NCBI RefSeq assembly: GCF_900100755.1
Contig: NZ_FNCI01000001.1
Coordinates: 248,001-312,000, forward strand
Source: Onishia taeanensis
GTDB taxonomy: Bacteria > Pseudomonadota > Gammaproteobacteria > Pseudomonadales > Halomonadaceae
DNA length: 64,000 bases
Reading direction: 5' to 3'
Both the position numbers and the translations under genes were made by a program. The notes beneath the pieces are model-generated. The model had not been told where the DNA came from, did not search any database, and saw only the letters and a list, made by a program, of their open reading frames with translations. Positions 19,819 through 28,099 of this stretch are shown here, piece after piece; the first letter of the stretch is position 1; each line of letters starts with the position of its first letter.

Positions 19819-20841
19819 ATGCAGCATGACCCTTTGACCCATGACGAGTTGCGCCTGGCGCTCTCCTATATCCCCGCCGATGATCGCGAGACCTGGATCA
19901 ATATCGGCAATGCGCTCAAGACCGAATACGGTGATGAAGGCTTTCCGGCCTGGGATAAGTGGAGCCAGGGCGGCCAGAGCTACAACGCTGCCGATGCCAA
20001 GTCAGTATGGCGCAGCCTTAGCCCTGGGCATGTGAGCATGGGCACGGTGATCAAGCTAGCGACCGATGCCGGCTGGACGCGGGCTAAGCATGAGTTGAGC
20101 GCGGAAGACCGCTGCCGGCTCAAGGCTGAGGCGGAAGAGCGGCGTCGCCGGTTGGCCGAGCAGGTGGAGGCCGATCAGGCGAAGCTGGCCCGCATGCAGG
20201 CGGCGGTGGCCGATGCGTGTGAGAAGGTGCTGGCCCTGCACCTGACGGATCAGGGCAGCTCCAGTTATCTCGATCGCAAGGGAGTCGGCGCCTACGGAGT
20301 GCTGTTCCCCAAGCGCTCGGTATTGATTAGCATCGATGCTCAGCGGGAACGAGCAGATGTGTGGGTCGGTAGCGAAGTGCGTGACTGGTTCGCGCAGCTG
20401 CCGACCCCTCGACCGGATCACCTGCATATGTTCCACCTCAAGACCGGAAGCGTGGTTCTGCCGTTGCGCGATTACCAGGGCAAGCTGTGGGCCTTCCAGT
20501 CGATCCTGCCCAACGGTACCAAGCTGTTCCCCCGCTTCGGCCGCAAGGCCGGGTGCTGCCATATCATTCCGGGATCTCGGGAGGTGATTGGTATTGCTGA
20601 AGGCTATGCGACCGGCGCAAGCGTTCATGAGGCAATGGGATGGACTGTTGCCGTGGCGTTGGACGTAGGCAACATGACTCGCGTGGTGCCGCAGGTTCAG
20701 CAGTGCTGGCCGGATGCTCGCCTGGTTATCTGTGGCGATGACGACCCGGAAACCGAGGGTAATCCGGGGCGGGCCAAGTCGGAGGCGCTGGCAACCGAGC
20801 ATGGCTGCCTGCCGGCGTTCGCTGATCTGGAGGCGAGCTAA
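19819..20841 (+). CDS. Phage primase-like protein: PriCT-2 plus TOPRIM
   Basis: The 340-aa product has an N-terminal PriCT-2-like helical domain (about 5-90: LRLALSYIPADDRETWINIG, DAKSVWRSLSPG), a charged helical linker (95-135) and a TOPRIM-like C-terminus (about 250-335: VIGIAEGYATGASVHEA and VICGDDDPETEGN). It should make primers for phage DNA replication together with the next gene, which overlaps its stop by one base. Confidence 0.85.
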   Translation: MQHDPLTHDELRLALSYIPADDRETWINIGNALKTEYGDEGFPAWDKWSQGGQSYNAADAKSVWRSLSPGHVSMGTVIKLATDAGWTRAKHELSAEDRCRLKAEAEERRRRLAEQVEADQAKLARMQAAVADACEKVLALHLTDQGSSSYLDRKGVGAYGVLFPKRSVLISIDAQRERADVWVGSEVRDWFAQLPTPRPDHLHMFHLKTGSVVLPLRDYQGKLWAFQSILPNGTKLFPRFGRKAGCCHIIPGSREVIGIAEGYATGASVHEAMGWTVAVALDVGNMTRVVPQVQQCWPDARLVICGDDDPETEGNPGRAKSEALATEHGCLPAFADLEAS

Positions 20842-22553
20842 TGGCTGACTGGAACGATCTGCATCAGACCCGTGGTCTGGACGAGGTTCGCAGGCAACTT
20901 AATGCCGCCTTGGAGGCGGCGAACGATGGACATCTCTCCCCGGTCCCCTCTGGGTGGGAGCCGCCCGCCCCGGCGGTGGCTGCAGCTTCGGGGGGCGCGG
21001 GGGAGGGCCAGGAATGGACCGAGGTCGCGCTGCACCAGCGTTTCGCGCTGCTTGAGGGCGAGAAGAAGGTGTTCGACCTGGTGAAGCGCAAGATCATCAA
21101 CTGGGGGGCGTTCGAGGCGCTCGTCACCAAGGCCAAGGCACGCGACTGGCTGGATCGCGACGACAAGAAGTTGATCGATGCCGAGGAAGCGCGCCACCAA
21201 GTCGCCGAGGTGAAGCTTTCCCACAAGCTGAAGGGTGAGCGCGGCACCATCGGCATGGCGCCCACCGAGCGCTATGTGTACCTGGACGGCACACAAGACA
21301 TCTGGGATCGCCAGCTCAAGCAGCGGCTGCCGTCCCGTGCCGTGCAGCTGGCCTTGGGCGATGCATGGTCGTTGTGGGTCAACTCGCCGGATCGCCGGCA
21401 GGTGCCCTATGACCGGCTGGTGTTCGACCCGAGCATGACGCTGGACCCTAGCGAGTACATCAACACCTTCGAGGGCCTGCCCCTGACGCCGATCGACGAC
21501 CCGGAGCGGTGCAAGTGCATTCGCTACCTGATCGATTGGCTGTGCAGCTTCGACAAGGATGCCATGCACTGGCTGACGTGCTGGCTGGCGTACCCGCTGC
21601 AGCACATGGGCGCCAAGCTGGATACGGCGGTGCTGGCTCACTCGACCATCGAGGGCTCGGGCAAGTCGCTGCTGCTCTCCGACATCATGGGTGAGGTATA
21701 CGGTGCCTATGGCGCGACGGTTGGCCAGACGCAGCTAGAGTCCAACTGGAACCAGTGGCAGGAAAGCAAGTTGTGGGGCGTGTTCGAGGAAGTGGTCAGC
21801 CGGGACCAGCGCTACAACCAGGTCGGTAAGATCAAGCACATGATCACCGGCAAGACGATGCAGGTAGAAGCGAAGTTCATGAACGGCTGGGAGCAGGCCA
21901 ACTACATGAACGCGGCCTTCCTCTCGAACGAAATCATGCCCTGGCCGATCAGCGAGCACGATCGACGCATGCTGGTCATCTGGCCAGAGAAGACGCTACC
22001 ACCTGAGGCCAGCAAGCAGCTGGGTCAGGAGCTGATTAATGGCGGCGTGGCGGCGTTCTATCACTACCTGTTGAGCTACGACACCGGTGACTTCGACGAG
22101 CGCACGCGGCCACCAAAGACGAAGGCTCGCGAGCGCTTGGTGGCCCTTAGCCGGTCGGCCTGGGAGAACTTCCTAGTGGCCTGGCGAGAGGGCTTGCTGG
22201 GGGTGCCATTCACTGTGGCGCGCACTCAGGACGTGCACGACCTGTTCCTAGAGTGGTGCAGCAAGAACCGTGAGCACGCCATGAGCGAGACGAAGTTTTC
22301 GCTGTTCCTGAGTACCCAGGTGCCGAAGTCTGCCCAGCAACTGGGTTGGTACGACATGGAGGAGCGACGAAAGCGCTCGATGTTTTTCCTCCCCGACCCA
22401 CCTGGTGACCTGGACCTTAGCGACGGCAAGGCGTTGGGTGCAGCGGTGAAGGCATTCCGCGACGCGGCATTCGAGGCCGACTGGAACCCGCTGGGATGGG
22501 ATAAGTGCAAGGGCTGGATGAAGCCCATGGGCGGTTCGCCCACCGACGACTGA
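20841..22553 (+). CDS. Replicative helicase/primase C-terminal protein (DUF5906-like)
   Basis: The 570-aa product has a Walker A-type motif STIEGSGKSLLLSD near residues 267-280, followed by LWGVFEEVVS and FLSNEIMPWPISEHDRR, the pattern of DUF5906/SF3-like phage helicases. Residues 1-120 are a variable, Ala/Gly/Pro-rich region. It should unwind the phage origin. The repeat array that may be that origin begins right after its stop. Confidence 0.87.
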   Translation: MADWNDLHQTRGLDEVRRQLNAALEAANDGHLSPVPSGWEPPAPAVAAASGGAGEGQEWTEVALHQRFALLEGEKKVFDLVKRKIINWGAFEALVTKAKARDWLDRDDKKLIDAEEARHQVAEVKLSHKLKGERGTIGMAPTERYVYLDGTQDIWDRQLKQRLPSRAVQLALGDAWSLWVNSPDRRQVPYDRLVFDPSMTLDPSEYINTFEGLPLTPIDDPERCKCIRYLIDWLCSFDKDAMHWLTCWLAYPLQHMGAKLDTAVLAHSTIEGSGKSLLLSDIMGEVYGAYGATVGQTQLESNWNQWQESKLWGVFEEVVSRDQRYNQVGKIKHMITGKTMQVEAKFMNGWEQANYMNAAFLSNEIMPWPISEHDRRMLVIWPEKTLPPEASKQLGQELINGGVAAFYHYLLSYDTGDFDERTRPPKTKARERLVALSRSAWENFLVAWREGLLGVPFTVARTQDVHDLFLEWCSKNREHAMSETKFSLFLSTQVPKSAQQLGWYDMEERRKRSMFFLPDPPGDLDLSDGKALGAAVKAFRDAAFEADWNPLGWDKCKGWMKPMGGSPTDD

Positions 22554-22849
22554 GGTGTCTAGGGTGTCTAGGCGCTGGATAGGGTCATTTTCCAAGGGGT
22601 AGACAATGCAATTCCATGAAATGAAAGGGAGTTTTTGCCCTTGTCTAGGGTGTCTAGGGTTGTTCGCGCCCGCGCGCGCCTCCGTGCCTCACTACTGTGC
22701 CTATTCTTTCTCGACGGCTAAAAAATCTCTTACGCGTAATAAACCCCTAGTAACCCTAGACACCCTAGACACAACAAAATAAATAACTGAGATATATAAG
22801 GTTTTTAGTGTCTAGGGTGTGGTTAGGGTAAGGCGTTTTCTGTCTAGGG
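22554..22849. repeat. Nine-base TGTCTAGGG repeat array, candidate phage origin
   Basis: Direct copies at 22556-22564, 22565-22573 (last base C), 22642-22650, 22651-22659, 22809-22817 and 22841-22849; inverted copies (CCCTAGACA) at 22754-22762 and 22763-22771. Three pairs are exact head-to-tail tandems. The stretch also holds an AT-rich patch (22772-22808). It is non-coding and lies directly after the helicase gene, as iteron origins often do. Confidence 0.7.
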
Positions 22850-22865
22850 TTGGTTTACCAGTCCA

Positions 22866-22906
22866 TCAGGCCCCCACCAGGCCTGACCACCACGAGGAGC
22901 AACCAC
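22866..22906 (+). promoter_or_regulatory. Repeated hairpin-plus-GCAACCAC leader
   Basis: TCAGGCC/GGCCTGA forms a 7-bp stem with loop CCCACCA (22866-22886), followed by CCACCACGAGGAGCAACCAC directly before the ATG at 22907. This is the same arrangement as at 13051-13099 on the other strand. Confidence 0.55.
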
Positions 22907-23287
22907 ATGATCAAAGAAATGGACGAGCTGCTGCAGCATTGGGCCGATCAACACCGCCGGCGGGGCGGGCGGCAGAGCTCGCCGCTGGGTCAGGTGGCAG
23001 AGTGGGGCGGCATTCCGCCCCGTGGTACCGGACCCAAGGGCAGCCGTGACCCGCTAGGCCTGGGCGAAATGGACGATGCTGCATGGCAGGTAGAGTGCGC
23101 CCTCAAGCGGCTCGGCGATCGCCACCAGGTGATGGCACATGAGCACTATCGGCATCATGGCTACAACGATCAGAAAGCGCAGCGGCTGGGGATGGCTCGC
23201 CAGACCTATTACGATGCGCTGGATCGGCTGCACAAGCTGCTGAAAGCTGAATTGCGAGAGGTCTATCGCCGTCGGCGTAGTGCGTAA
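22907..23287 (+). CDS. Q-like late-gene antiterminator candidate
   Basis: The 126-aa product starts at ATG 22907 (GAGGAG upstream); an in-frame TTG at 22850 lies inside the repeat array. The C-terminal half has HYRHHGYNDQKAQRLGMARQ and YYDALDRLHKLLKAEL, a sigma region 4-like helix-turn-helix typical of phage Q/RinA-type late regulators. Its place, after replication genes and before two terminators and the lysis cassette, supports an antitermination or late activation role. Family assignment is not certain. Confidence 0.7.
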   Translation: MIKEMDELLQHWADQHRRRGGRQSSPLGQVAEWGGIPPRGTGPKGSRDPLGLGEMDDAAWQVECALKRLGDRHQVMAHEHYRHHGYNDQKAQRLGMARQTYYDALDRLHKLLKAELREVYRRRRSA

Positions 23288-23431
23288 CCCTGTGTATTGA
23301 GGCGCCCTGCCGGTCGATCACCCCAACATTACGGCGGTGGCATTACCAACGCGTTGATGCCACCGGAGTCGAGGACCATCATTCCGATACCGTCAAACAG
23401 TTGCGCCTGGTCTCGACCGTTCCCTTGCTTA

Positions 23432-23456
23432 CCCCGGCCCCGTGCCGGGGTTTTTT
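23432..23456 (+). terminator. Intrinsic terminator 1 before the lysis cassette
   Basis: CCCCGGC (23432-23438) pairs with GCCGGGG (23444-23450), followed by six T. It lies between the Q-like gene and the endolysin. Confidence 0.88.
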
Positions 23457-23501
23457 ATGGCCACTCTGACGCACCTTGTTGCTCCCGCCGTGGTGGGCGG
23501 C

Positions 23502-23527
23502 GCCCGGCCTGGCCGGGCACTTTTTTT
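23502..23527 (+). terminator. Intrinsic terminator 2 before the lysis cassette
   Basis: GCCCGGCC (23502-23509) pairs perfectly with GGCCGGGC (23511-23518) around a one-base centre, followed by AC and seven T. The T-run ends 13 bases before the endolysin ATG. Confidence 0.8.
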
Positions 23528-23539
23528 GGAGGGGTCGCG

Positions 23540-24112
23540 ATGCGCTGGATCACTGAAGTTGACGCGGTCCCGCAGGCGGCCCCTCAGGCGCGAACTGTTA
23601 TGGTCTCGGCGGGCCACAGCGACACCACGCCGGGTGCTGCCGCCAATGGGTACCGCGAGGCTGACCTGGTCTGCGAGTTTCGTTCCCTGACCAGCCAGGC
23701 GCTGGCCAAGCGTGGCATCCGCCACCTGACCGATGGCGAGGGCATGATCAATCTGCCGTTGCGTGAGGCGGTCGACATTGCCCGCCGGGCTGATATCGCC
23801 ATCGAGTTCCACTGCAACGCTGGTGGCCCGAAGGCATCCGGCGTTGAGACGTTATCGCGGCCTGAGCATTACCGGCTCGGCGAAGCGCTGTGTGCGGTGA
23901 CTGCCGACGTGTTGGGCATTGCGAATCGTGGTGCCAAGCCTGAAGACGCTGGCCCACATTCGCGGCTGGCGTTCGTCAGCGATGGCGGTGGGCTGATCCT
24001 GGAGCTGTGCTTCATCACGTCAAAGCATGACCTAGCGTCGTTCCTCTCTGGAAAGCGCGGGCTGGCTGACGAGATCGCCCGCGTGGTTGCCGATGCTGCT
24101 CGCATCCAATAA
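23540..24112 (+). CDS. Endolysin: N-acetylmuramoyl-L-alanine amidase
   Basis: The 190-aa product is an Amidase_3-type zinc amidase that cleaves the amide bond between muramic acid and the stem peptide. Probable zinc or catalytic residues are visible: His in VSAGHSD (near 24), Glu in YREADL (near 39), His in IEFHCNA (near 93) and Glu in LILELCF (near 158). There is no signal peptide, so export should depend on the holin. GGAGGGG precedes the ATG; a longer ORF to 23297 would cross both terminators. Confidence 0.88.
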   Translation: MRWITEVDAVPQAAPQARTVMVSAGHSDTTPGAAANGYREADLVCEFRSLTSQALAKRGIRHLTDGEGMINLPLREAVDIARRADIAIEFHCNAGGPKASGVETLSRPEHYRLGEALCAVTADVLGIANRGAKPEDAGPHSRLAFVSDGGGLILELCFITSKHDLASFLSGKRGLADEIARVVADAARIQ

Positions 24113-24151
24113 CGAGAATCCTTATTCGCAGGGTGGCCTAACGAGGTGCCC

Positions 24152-24517
24152 ATGACCCGACGTCACAAACCGAGCGCTGATATGCCGACTCGAGACCCCA
24201 ACAATTGGCAGCGACTGATCGAGCTGTGCATTGCGTATGCGCCAAATGTGCTCGGCGCGCTGCTGACTTTTGCTATCGCCCTGGCGCGTGGTCTTCAGGA
24301 TGGCGGTCCATGGCGTAAGGCACTGCTGGGTGCGCTGGTGTGTACCTTGCTGGGCATTGGGCTGTTCCCGCTGTTCCAGGCACTGGCCGTTCGCTATGAG
24401 CTTCCAGGGTCGGTGGCCTTCGCGCCTTGCGTGTTCTTAGCGTTCCTGGGCACCGAATGGCTGCGCAATAAAGCTGATGACATCTATGAGTTGATCATCG
24501 GCAGGTGGCGCCCATGA
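24152..24517 (+). CDS. Phage holin, three predicted membrane segments
   Basis: The 121-aa product has membrane segments at about 28-48, 55-80 and 85-103 (hydrophobic stretches NVLGALLTFAIALA, ALLGALVCTLLGIGLFPLF, SVAFAPCVFLAFLG) and charged ends, as in lambda-type class I holins. It should open the inner membrane to release the endolysin. The start at 24152 has GAGG at good spacing. Confidence 0.82.
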   Translation: MTRRHKPSADMPTRDPNNWQRLIELCIAYAPNVLGALLTFAIALARGLQDGGPWRKALLGALVCTLLGIGLFPLFQALAVRYELPGSVAFAPCVFLAFLGTEWLRNKADDIYELIIGRWRP

Positions 24518-25002
24518 TCTCGTGGCTGAGGGTATTACCGGCTTGGCTATGGCCTCTGGTTGCCGCCGTTGGCTTCGGCGGCTGGCAATGGTGGCAGGCC
24601 AGTCATATGGAGGATGCCCTTACAGTCAGCCAGGCCGAGACTGCTCGGCAAGAGCAGCGTGCCGAGGCATTCGGTGAGGTGATGGATTGGCAGCGTGACC
24701 AGATGCGCCGGCTGTCCTCAGCATTGGCAGAGCGTGAGCAACAGCTAGCCGATGATGATCAGGCCATCGACCAGCGCCGCCAATCAGCCCGTGCATTGGA
24801 GAGCAACGATGATGAGACGAGTGATTGGGCTGGCCAGCCTATTCCTGGTGGTGTCCGCCAGTGGCTGCGCGACCTCACAACCGACGCCACCACCGGAAGT
24901 GGTGACGGCAGAGGTGCCGAGTTACCTGCTGCATCCGCTGCCAGCCCCGCCGGTTCAGGTAAAGCACAACCGGGATCTGCTGCAGCTGCTGGCGGACTAT
25001 GA
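24514..25002 (+). CDS. Rz-like inner-membrane spanin
   Basis: The 162-aa product has one N-terminal membrane anchor (LPAWLWPLVAAVGFGGW) and a long periplasmic coiled coil (about 30-90, rich in Q, E, R), the design of Rz i-spanins. A second lysis gene, Rz1, is nested in another frame. Together they link inner and outer membrane and disrupt the outer membrane at lysis. It overlaps the holin stop by four bases. Confidence 0.83.
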   Translation: MISWLRVLPAWLWPLVAAVGFGGWQWWQASHMEDALTVSQAETARQEQRAEAFGEVMDWQRDQMRRLSSALAEREQQLADDDQAIDQRRQSARALESNDDETSDWAGQPIPGGVRQWLRDLTTDATTGSGDGRGAELPAASAASPAGSGKAQPGSAAAAGGL

Positions 25003-25084
25003 GTCGCTGCGCCGGCGAGCCAATGCTGACCGGGCGGCTGTCGTCGATCTGCTGGGTCAGCCGCGTTCTGCTGGAGATATGTGA
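24809..25084 (+). CDS. Rz1-like outer-membrane lipoprotein spanin
   Basis: The 91-aa product begins MMRRVIGLASLFLVVSASGC: a lipoprotein signal with lipobox SASGC (Cys near 20), followed by a Pro-rich segment (TPPPEV, PLPAPPVQ), as in Rz1. It is translated from a +2-type frame inside the Rz gene and runs on beyond it. GGAG lies upstream. Its stop overlaps the next ATG. Confidence 0.83.
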   Translation: MMRRVIGLASLFLVVSASGCATSQPTPPPEVVTAEVPSYLLHPLPAPPVQVKHNRDLLQLLADYESLRRRANADRAAVVDLLGQPRSAGDM

Positions 25085-25245
25085 TGGCTGGCAACAGCGT
25101 GCATGACGATGGGTTGCTCCAGCAGCTTTTGGAAGAGCAGCGCAGGACCAACCACCTGCTGGTAATCCTAATTGAGGCACTGGCAGAGGATGAGGGCGAC
25201 GAGGACAGCATTCCTGCCACCTACCTCGACGGTGCGTCGCGATGA
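25084..25245 (+). CDS. Small acidic phage protein
   Basis: The 53-aa product (start MAGNSVHDDGLLQQLLEEQR) is helical with an acidic C-terminus (EDEGDEDS). ATGA overlaps link it to Rz1 and the HNH gene. No family recognised; such short proteins often precede HNH genes in phages of this kind. Confidence 0.65.
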   Translation: MAGNSVHDDGLLQQLLEEQRRTNHLLVILIEALAEDEGDEDSIPATYLDGASR

Positions 25246-25550
25246 AGGCTCGTCCGTGGCGTCGGCTCTACAACACCAAGCGCTGGCATCGAATGAGGAC
25301 GGCGCAGCTACGCGACGAGCCGCTGTGCCGTTATTGCAAGGCCTTGGGTAGGGTAACGCCGGCAACGATAGCCGATCACATTAAGCCTCATAAAGGCGAC
25401 GAAGACCTGTTCTTCGATCCGGAAAATCTTCAGTCCTTGTGTAAGCTGTGCCACGACTCGGCCAAGCAGTCGCAAGAACGTACCGGCAAGCTCCCGGGGT
25501 GCGGCTCCGACGGCTGGCCGCTCGACCCCAACCACCACTGGTCAAAGTGA
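25242..25550 (+). CDS. HNH endonuclease, packaging-associated
   Basis: The 102-aa product has CRYC (near 30), ADHIKPHK (near 47), then NLQSLCKLCHD (near 66), the HNH nuclease signature with two zinc-binding CxxC pairs. In HK97-type cos phages an HNH protein next to the terminase is needed for cos cleavage. Position two genes before the terminase fits that role. Confidence 0.88.
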   Translation: MKARPWRRLYNTKRWHRMRTAQLRDEPLCRYCKALGRVTPATIADHIKPHKGDEDLFFDPENLQSLCKLCHDSAKQSQERTGKLPGCGSDGWPLDPNHHWSK

Positions 25551-25557
25551 GAATGGA

Positions 25558-25743
25558 ATGAATAAGGCAAAGGTCGCGGCGGCATTCAACCGCTGGATGG
25601 ATGAATACATTGCGGATCCCCAGGCGTTCGAGCAGGAGGTCGCCACCGTTCTTCGACACCAGAAGGAGAGGTCAGGCGATGGTGCCCCGACCTATGGCGA
25701 CGACTGCGCTGCTCTCCTCGAGCACTACATGGATGCCGAATAG
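25558..25743 (+). CDS. Hypothetical small phage protein
   Basis: The 61-aa product (AAFNRWMDEYIADPQAFEQE, LLEHYMDAE) is helical and acidic. I have seen this type between HNH and terminase genes; function unknown. Confidence 0.65.
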   Translation: MNKAKVAAAFNRWMDEYIADPQAFEQEVATVLRHQKERSGDGAPTYGDDCAALLEHYMDAE

Positions 25744-25884
25744 GGGAGGGGTGGGTCCAAACCTCAGCACTACCCCGCGAAGACCGCTGCCATATCTTTC
25801 CTTGTTAAAGCGGGAAAAATGGGAGGGGGGTACCTCAATGCCAGAGGTGCCCATGACGATTGATTGAACCAACTGGAGGTTCGC
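25744..25884. other. Non-coding gap before terminase, candidate cos region
   Basis: These 141 bases between the HNH and terminase genes hold G-rich runs (GGGGAGGGGTGGG, GGGAGGGGGG) and an inverted repeat GGTACCTC/GAGGTGCC (25830-25837 with 25845-25852, one mismatch). In cos phages the cleavage site usually lies just before the small terminase gene, so this is the best place to look. No known cos consensus can be matched by eye. Confidence 0.35.
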
Positions 25885-26403
25885 ATGGCTGGCAACCGGA
25901 ACTCCGGACGTAAGGCGTTGCCGGCGAACGTCCACGCACTGCGCGGCAACCCGAGCAAGAAGGCATCGCACGAGCTGACCGGCGGGCATGGCGACCAGCC
26001 CCAGGTCGCGGCGGAGATTCCGCCGTGCCCGGCGTTCCTGACCAAGGACGCTAAGGGCGAGTGGAAGCGAATAGCCAAGGATCTGCAGACCCTTGGCCTG
26101 ATAAGCAAGCTCGATCGCGGCGAGCTGGCCGTCTACTGCCAGGCCTGGGCTGACTGGAAGGTCGCCCGGGAGAAGATCGCCGCATTGGAAGACTCTGGCT
26201 TCGTCGAGACAACTCCCAGCGGCTACAAGCAGATGAGCGCCTGGATGCAGCTGGCGAACCGTGCCGAAGAACGCATGCGCAAAGCGGGTAACAGCTTCGG
26301 CCTGAACCCGTCGGCCCGAGCCAGCCTGGGCGCCGGTACGGTGACACAAGGAGAGCTGTTCCCCAATGAGCAAGCGGAGACCGCCCGAAAGTACGGCCTG
26401 TGA
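25885..26403 (+). CDS. Terminase small subunit, P27 family
   Basis: The 172-aa product begins MAGNRNSGRKALPANVHALR and contains RGNPSKK, CPAFL and later LGLNPSAR-like GLNPSARASLG, typical of the P27 small terminase family. It recognises phage DNA ends for packaging. GGAGG precedes the ATG at 25885; an in-frame ATG 21 bases earlier is weaker. It overlaps the large subunit gene by 38 bases in another frame. Confidence 0.88.
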   Translation: MAGNRNSGRKALPANVHALRGNPSKKASHELTGGHGDQPQVAAEIPPCPAFLTKDAKGEWKRIAKDLQTLGLISKLDRGELAVYCQAWADWKVAREKIAALEDSGFVETTPSGYKQMSAWMQLANRAEERMRKAGNSFGLNPSARASLGAGTVTQGELFPNEQAETARKYGL

Positions 26404-28099
26404 TGACCGTGTCACAGCCTACGCCCAGGCGGTGGTGGCCGGTGAGTTGATTGCCGGTCACCAGGTTCGCGATGCCTGCGCTCGCCACCTGCGCGACCTG
26501 GAAAATGGCCCGGATCGTGGCCTGCATTGGGACCTCGACGCTGCCAACCATGCCATCGGTTTCTTCGAGGACATCCTGCGACTCAACGGCGGCCAGTACG
26601 AGGGCCAGCCGTTCGAGGTGCTGCCCTGGCAGGCGTTCATCGTCGGCAGCCTGTTCGGCTGGATGGGCGAAGATGGGTATCGCCGCTTCCGCGTCGCCTA
26701 CGTGGAAACGGCCAAGGGCTCCGGAAAGTCGCCGCTCGCAGCCGGGATCGGCCTCTACGGCCTGGTCGCAGACAACGAGCAGCGCGCCGAGATCTACGCC
26801 GCGGCCACCAAGAAGGACCAGGCCCAGATCCTGTTCCGTGATGCGGTGGCCATGGTGGACCAGTCGCCGTACCTGGCACCGGTGGTCCCCAAGAGCGGGG
26901 CCACTGGCAAGGAATACAACCTCGCTTTCCACAAAACTGGGTCGTTCTTCCGCACGGTGAGCGCCGACGACGGCCAGTCTGGGCCTCGGCCGCACATCGC
27001 GCTGCTAGATGAGATTCACGAGCACAAGACCCCGCTGGTCGTGGAGATGATGCGGGCCGGTACAAAAAGCCGGCAGCAAGCGCTGATCTTCATGATCACC
27101 AACAGTGGCACCGACCGCCTCACGGTGTGTTGGGACTACCACGACTACGCCTGCAAGGTGGCCAACGGTGGACTGGAAGACGACAGCTTCTTCGGCTTTG
27201 TCTGTGCACTAGATCAGGGCGACGACCCCTTCGAGGATGAGCAGTGCTGGTACAAGGCCAATCCGTCGCTTGCCTATGGCATCCCCGGCCTGAAGTACCT
27301 GCGCGAGCAGGTCACCCAGGCGAGAGGCATGCCCAGCAAGGAAGCCACTGTCCGGCGCTTGAATTTCTGTCAGTGGGTGCAGGCCGACAACCCGGCAATA
27401 AGCCGCGATGCCTGGCTAGCCACCCAGGACGCCGACTTTGATGTCGCGCTGCTGGCGGGCCGACGCTGCTGGGCCGGGCTAGACCTCTCCAGCACCCAGG
27501 ACCTCACGGCCCTGGTGCTGATGTTCGAGCCCTGCGAGCACGACCCGGTGTGGCGCATGGTGCCCTGGTTCTGGCTGCCCGAGGAGGGCCTGGCCAAGAA
27601 AGGCGAACAGGACCGCGTGCCCTACCTAGCCTGGCTGAAAGCCGGCCACCTTGACACCACCCCAGGCCGCGCGATCAACAAGCGACACGTGCTGCATCAG
27701 CTGGTCGACGTTGCCGAGCGCTTCGACCTACAAGGGATCGGCTTCGATCGCTGGCGGGTCGAGGACCTGATCGCCCTGATCGACGACGAAGGCCTGAGCC
27801 TGCCCCCGCTGGTACCCGTGGGGCAGGGCTTCAAGGACATGAGCCCGGCGGTCGACGAGTTCGAGCGCCGGCTGATCAACGCGGAGCTGCATCACCAGGG
27901 GCACCCGGTGCTGACCTGGTGCGCCGCCAACGCCATTTACTCCGAAGATCCTGCTGGCAATCGCAAGGTGGATAAGAAGAAAGCCACCGGCCGCGTCGAC
28001 GGGGTCGTCGCTGCGTTGATGGCAACGGCACTGACGCTGGGCGAGCAGATTGATAACGACGACATCACCGACTTCCTAAGGGCGCCGATCATCGCATGA
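26366..28099 (+). CDS. Terminase large subunit
   Basis: The 577-aa product is the packaging motor. The N-terminal ATPase has Walker A ETAKGSGKSPLA (about 113-124) and Walker B IALLDEIHEH (about 210-219). The C-terminal RNase H-like nuclease has its first Asp in GLDLSSTQD (near 372) and a late Asp in GRVDGVVA (near 550). It is of the HK97-like Terminase_1 type and overlaps the portal gene by four bases. Confidence 0.95.
   Translation: MSKRRPPESTACDDRVTAYAQAVVAGELIAGHQVRDACARHLRDLENGPDRGLHWDLDAANHAIGFFEDILRLNGGQYEGQPFEVLPWQAFIVGSLFGWMGEDGYRRFRVAYVETAKGSGKSPLAAGIGLYGLVADNEQRAEIYAAATKKDQAQILFRDAVAMVDQSPYLAPVVPKSGATGKEYNLAFHKTGSFFRTVSADDGQSGPRPHIALLDEIHEHKTPLVVEMMRAGTKSRQQALIFMITNSGTDRLTVCWDYHDYACKVANGGLEDDSFFGFVCALDQGDDPFEDEQCWYKANPSLAYGIPGLKYLREQVTQARGMPSKEATVRRLNFCQWVQADNPAISRDAWLATQDADFDVALLAGRRCWAGLDLSSTQDLTALVLMFEPCEHDPVWRMVPWFWLPEEGLAKKGEQDRVPYLAWLKAGHLDTTPGRAINKRHVLHQLVDVAERFDLQGIGFDRWRVEDLIALIDDEGLSLPPLVPVGQGFKDMSPAVDEFERRLINAELHHQGHPVLTWCAANAIYSEDPAGNRKVDKKKATGRVDGVVAALMATALTLGEQIDNDDITDFLRAPIIA

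Noticed and set aside
23297-23539. N-terminal extension of the endolysin
   Set aside because: It would cross two intrinsic terminators and reads as Arg/Pro-rich shadow; the start at 23540 has a strong ribosome-binding site.
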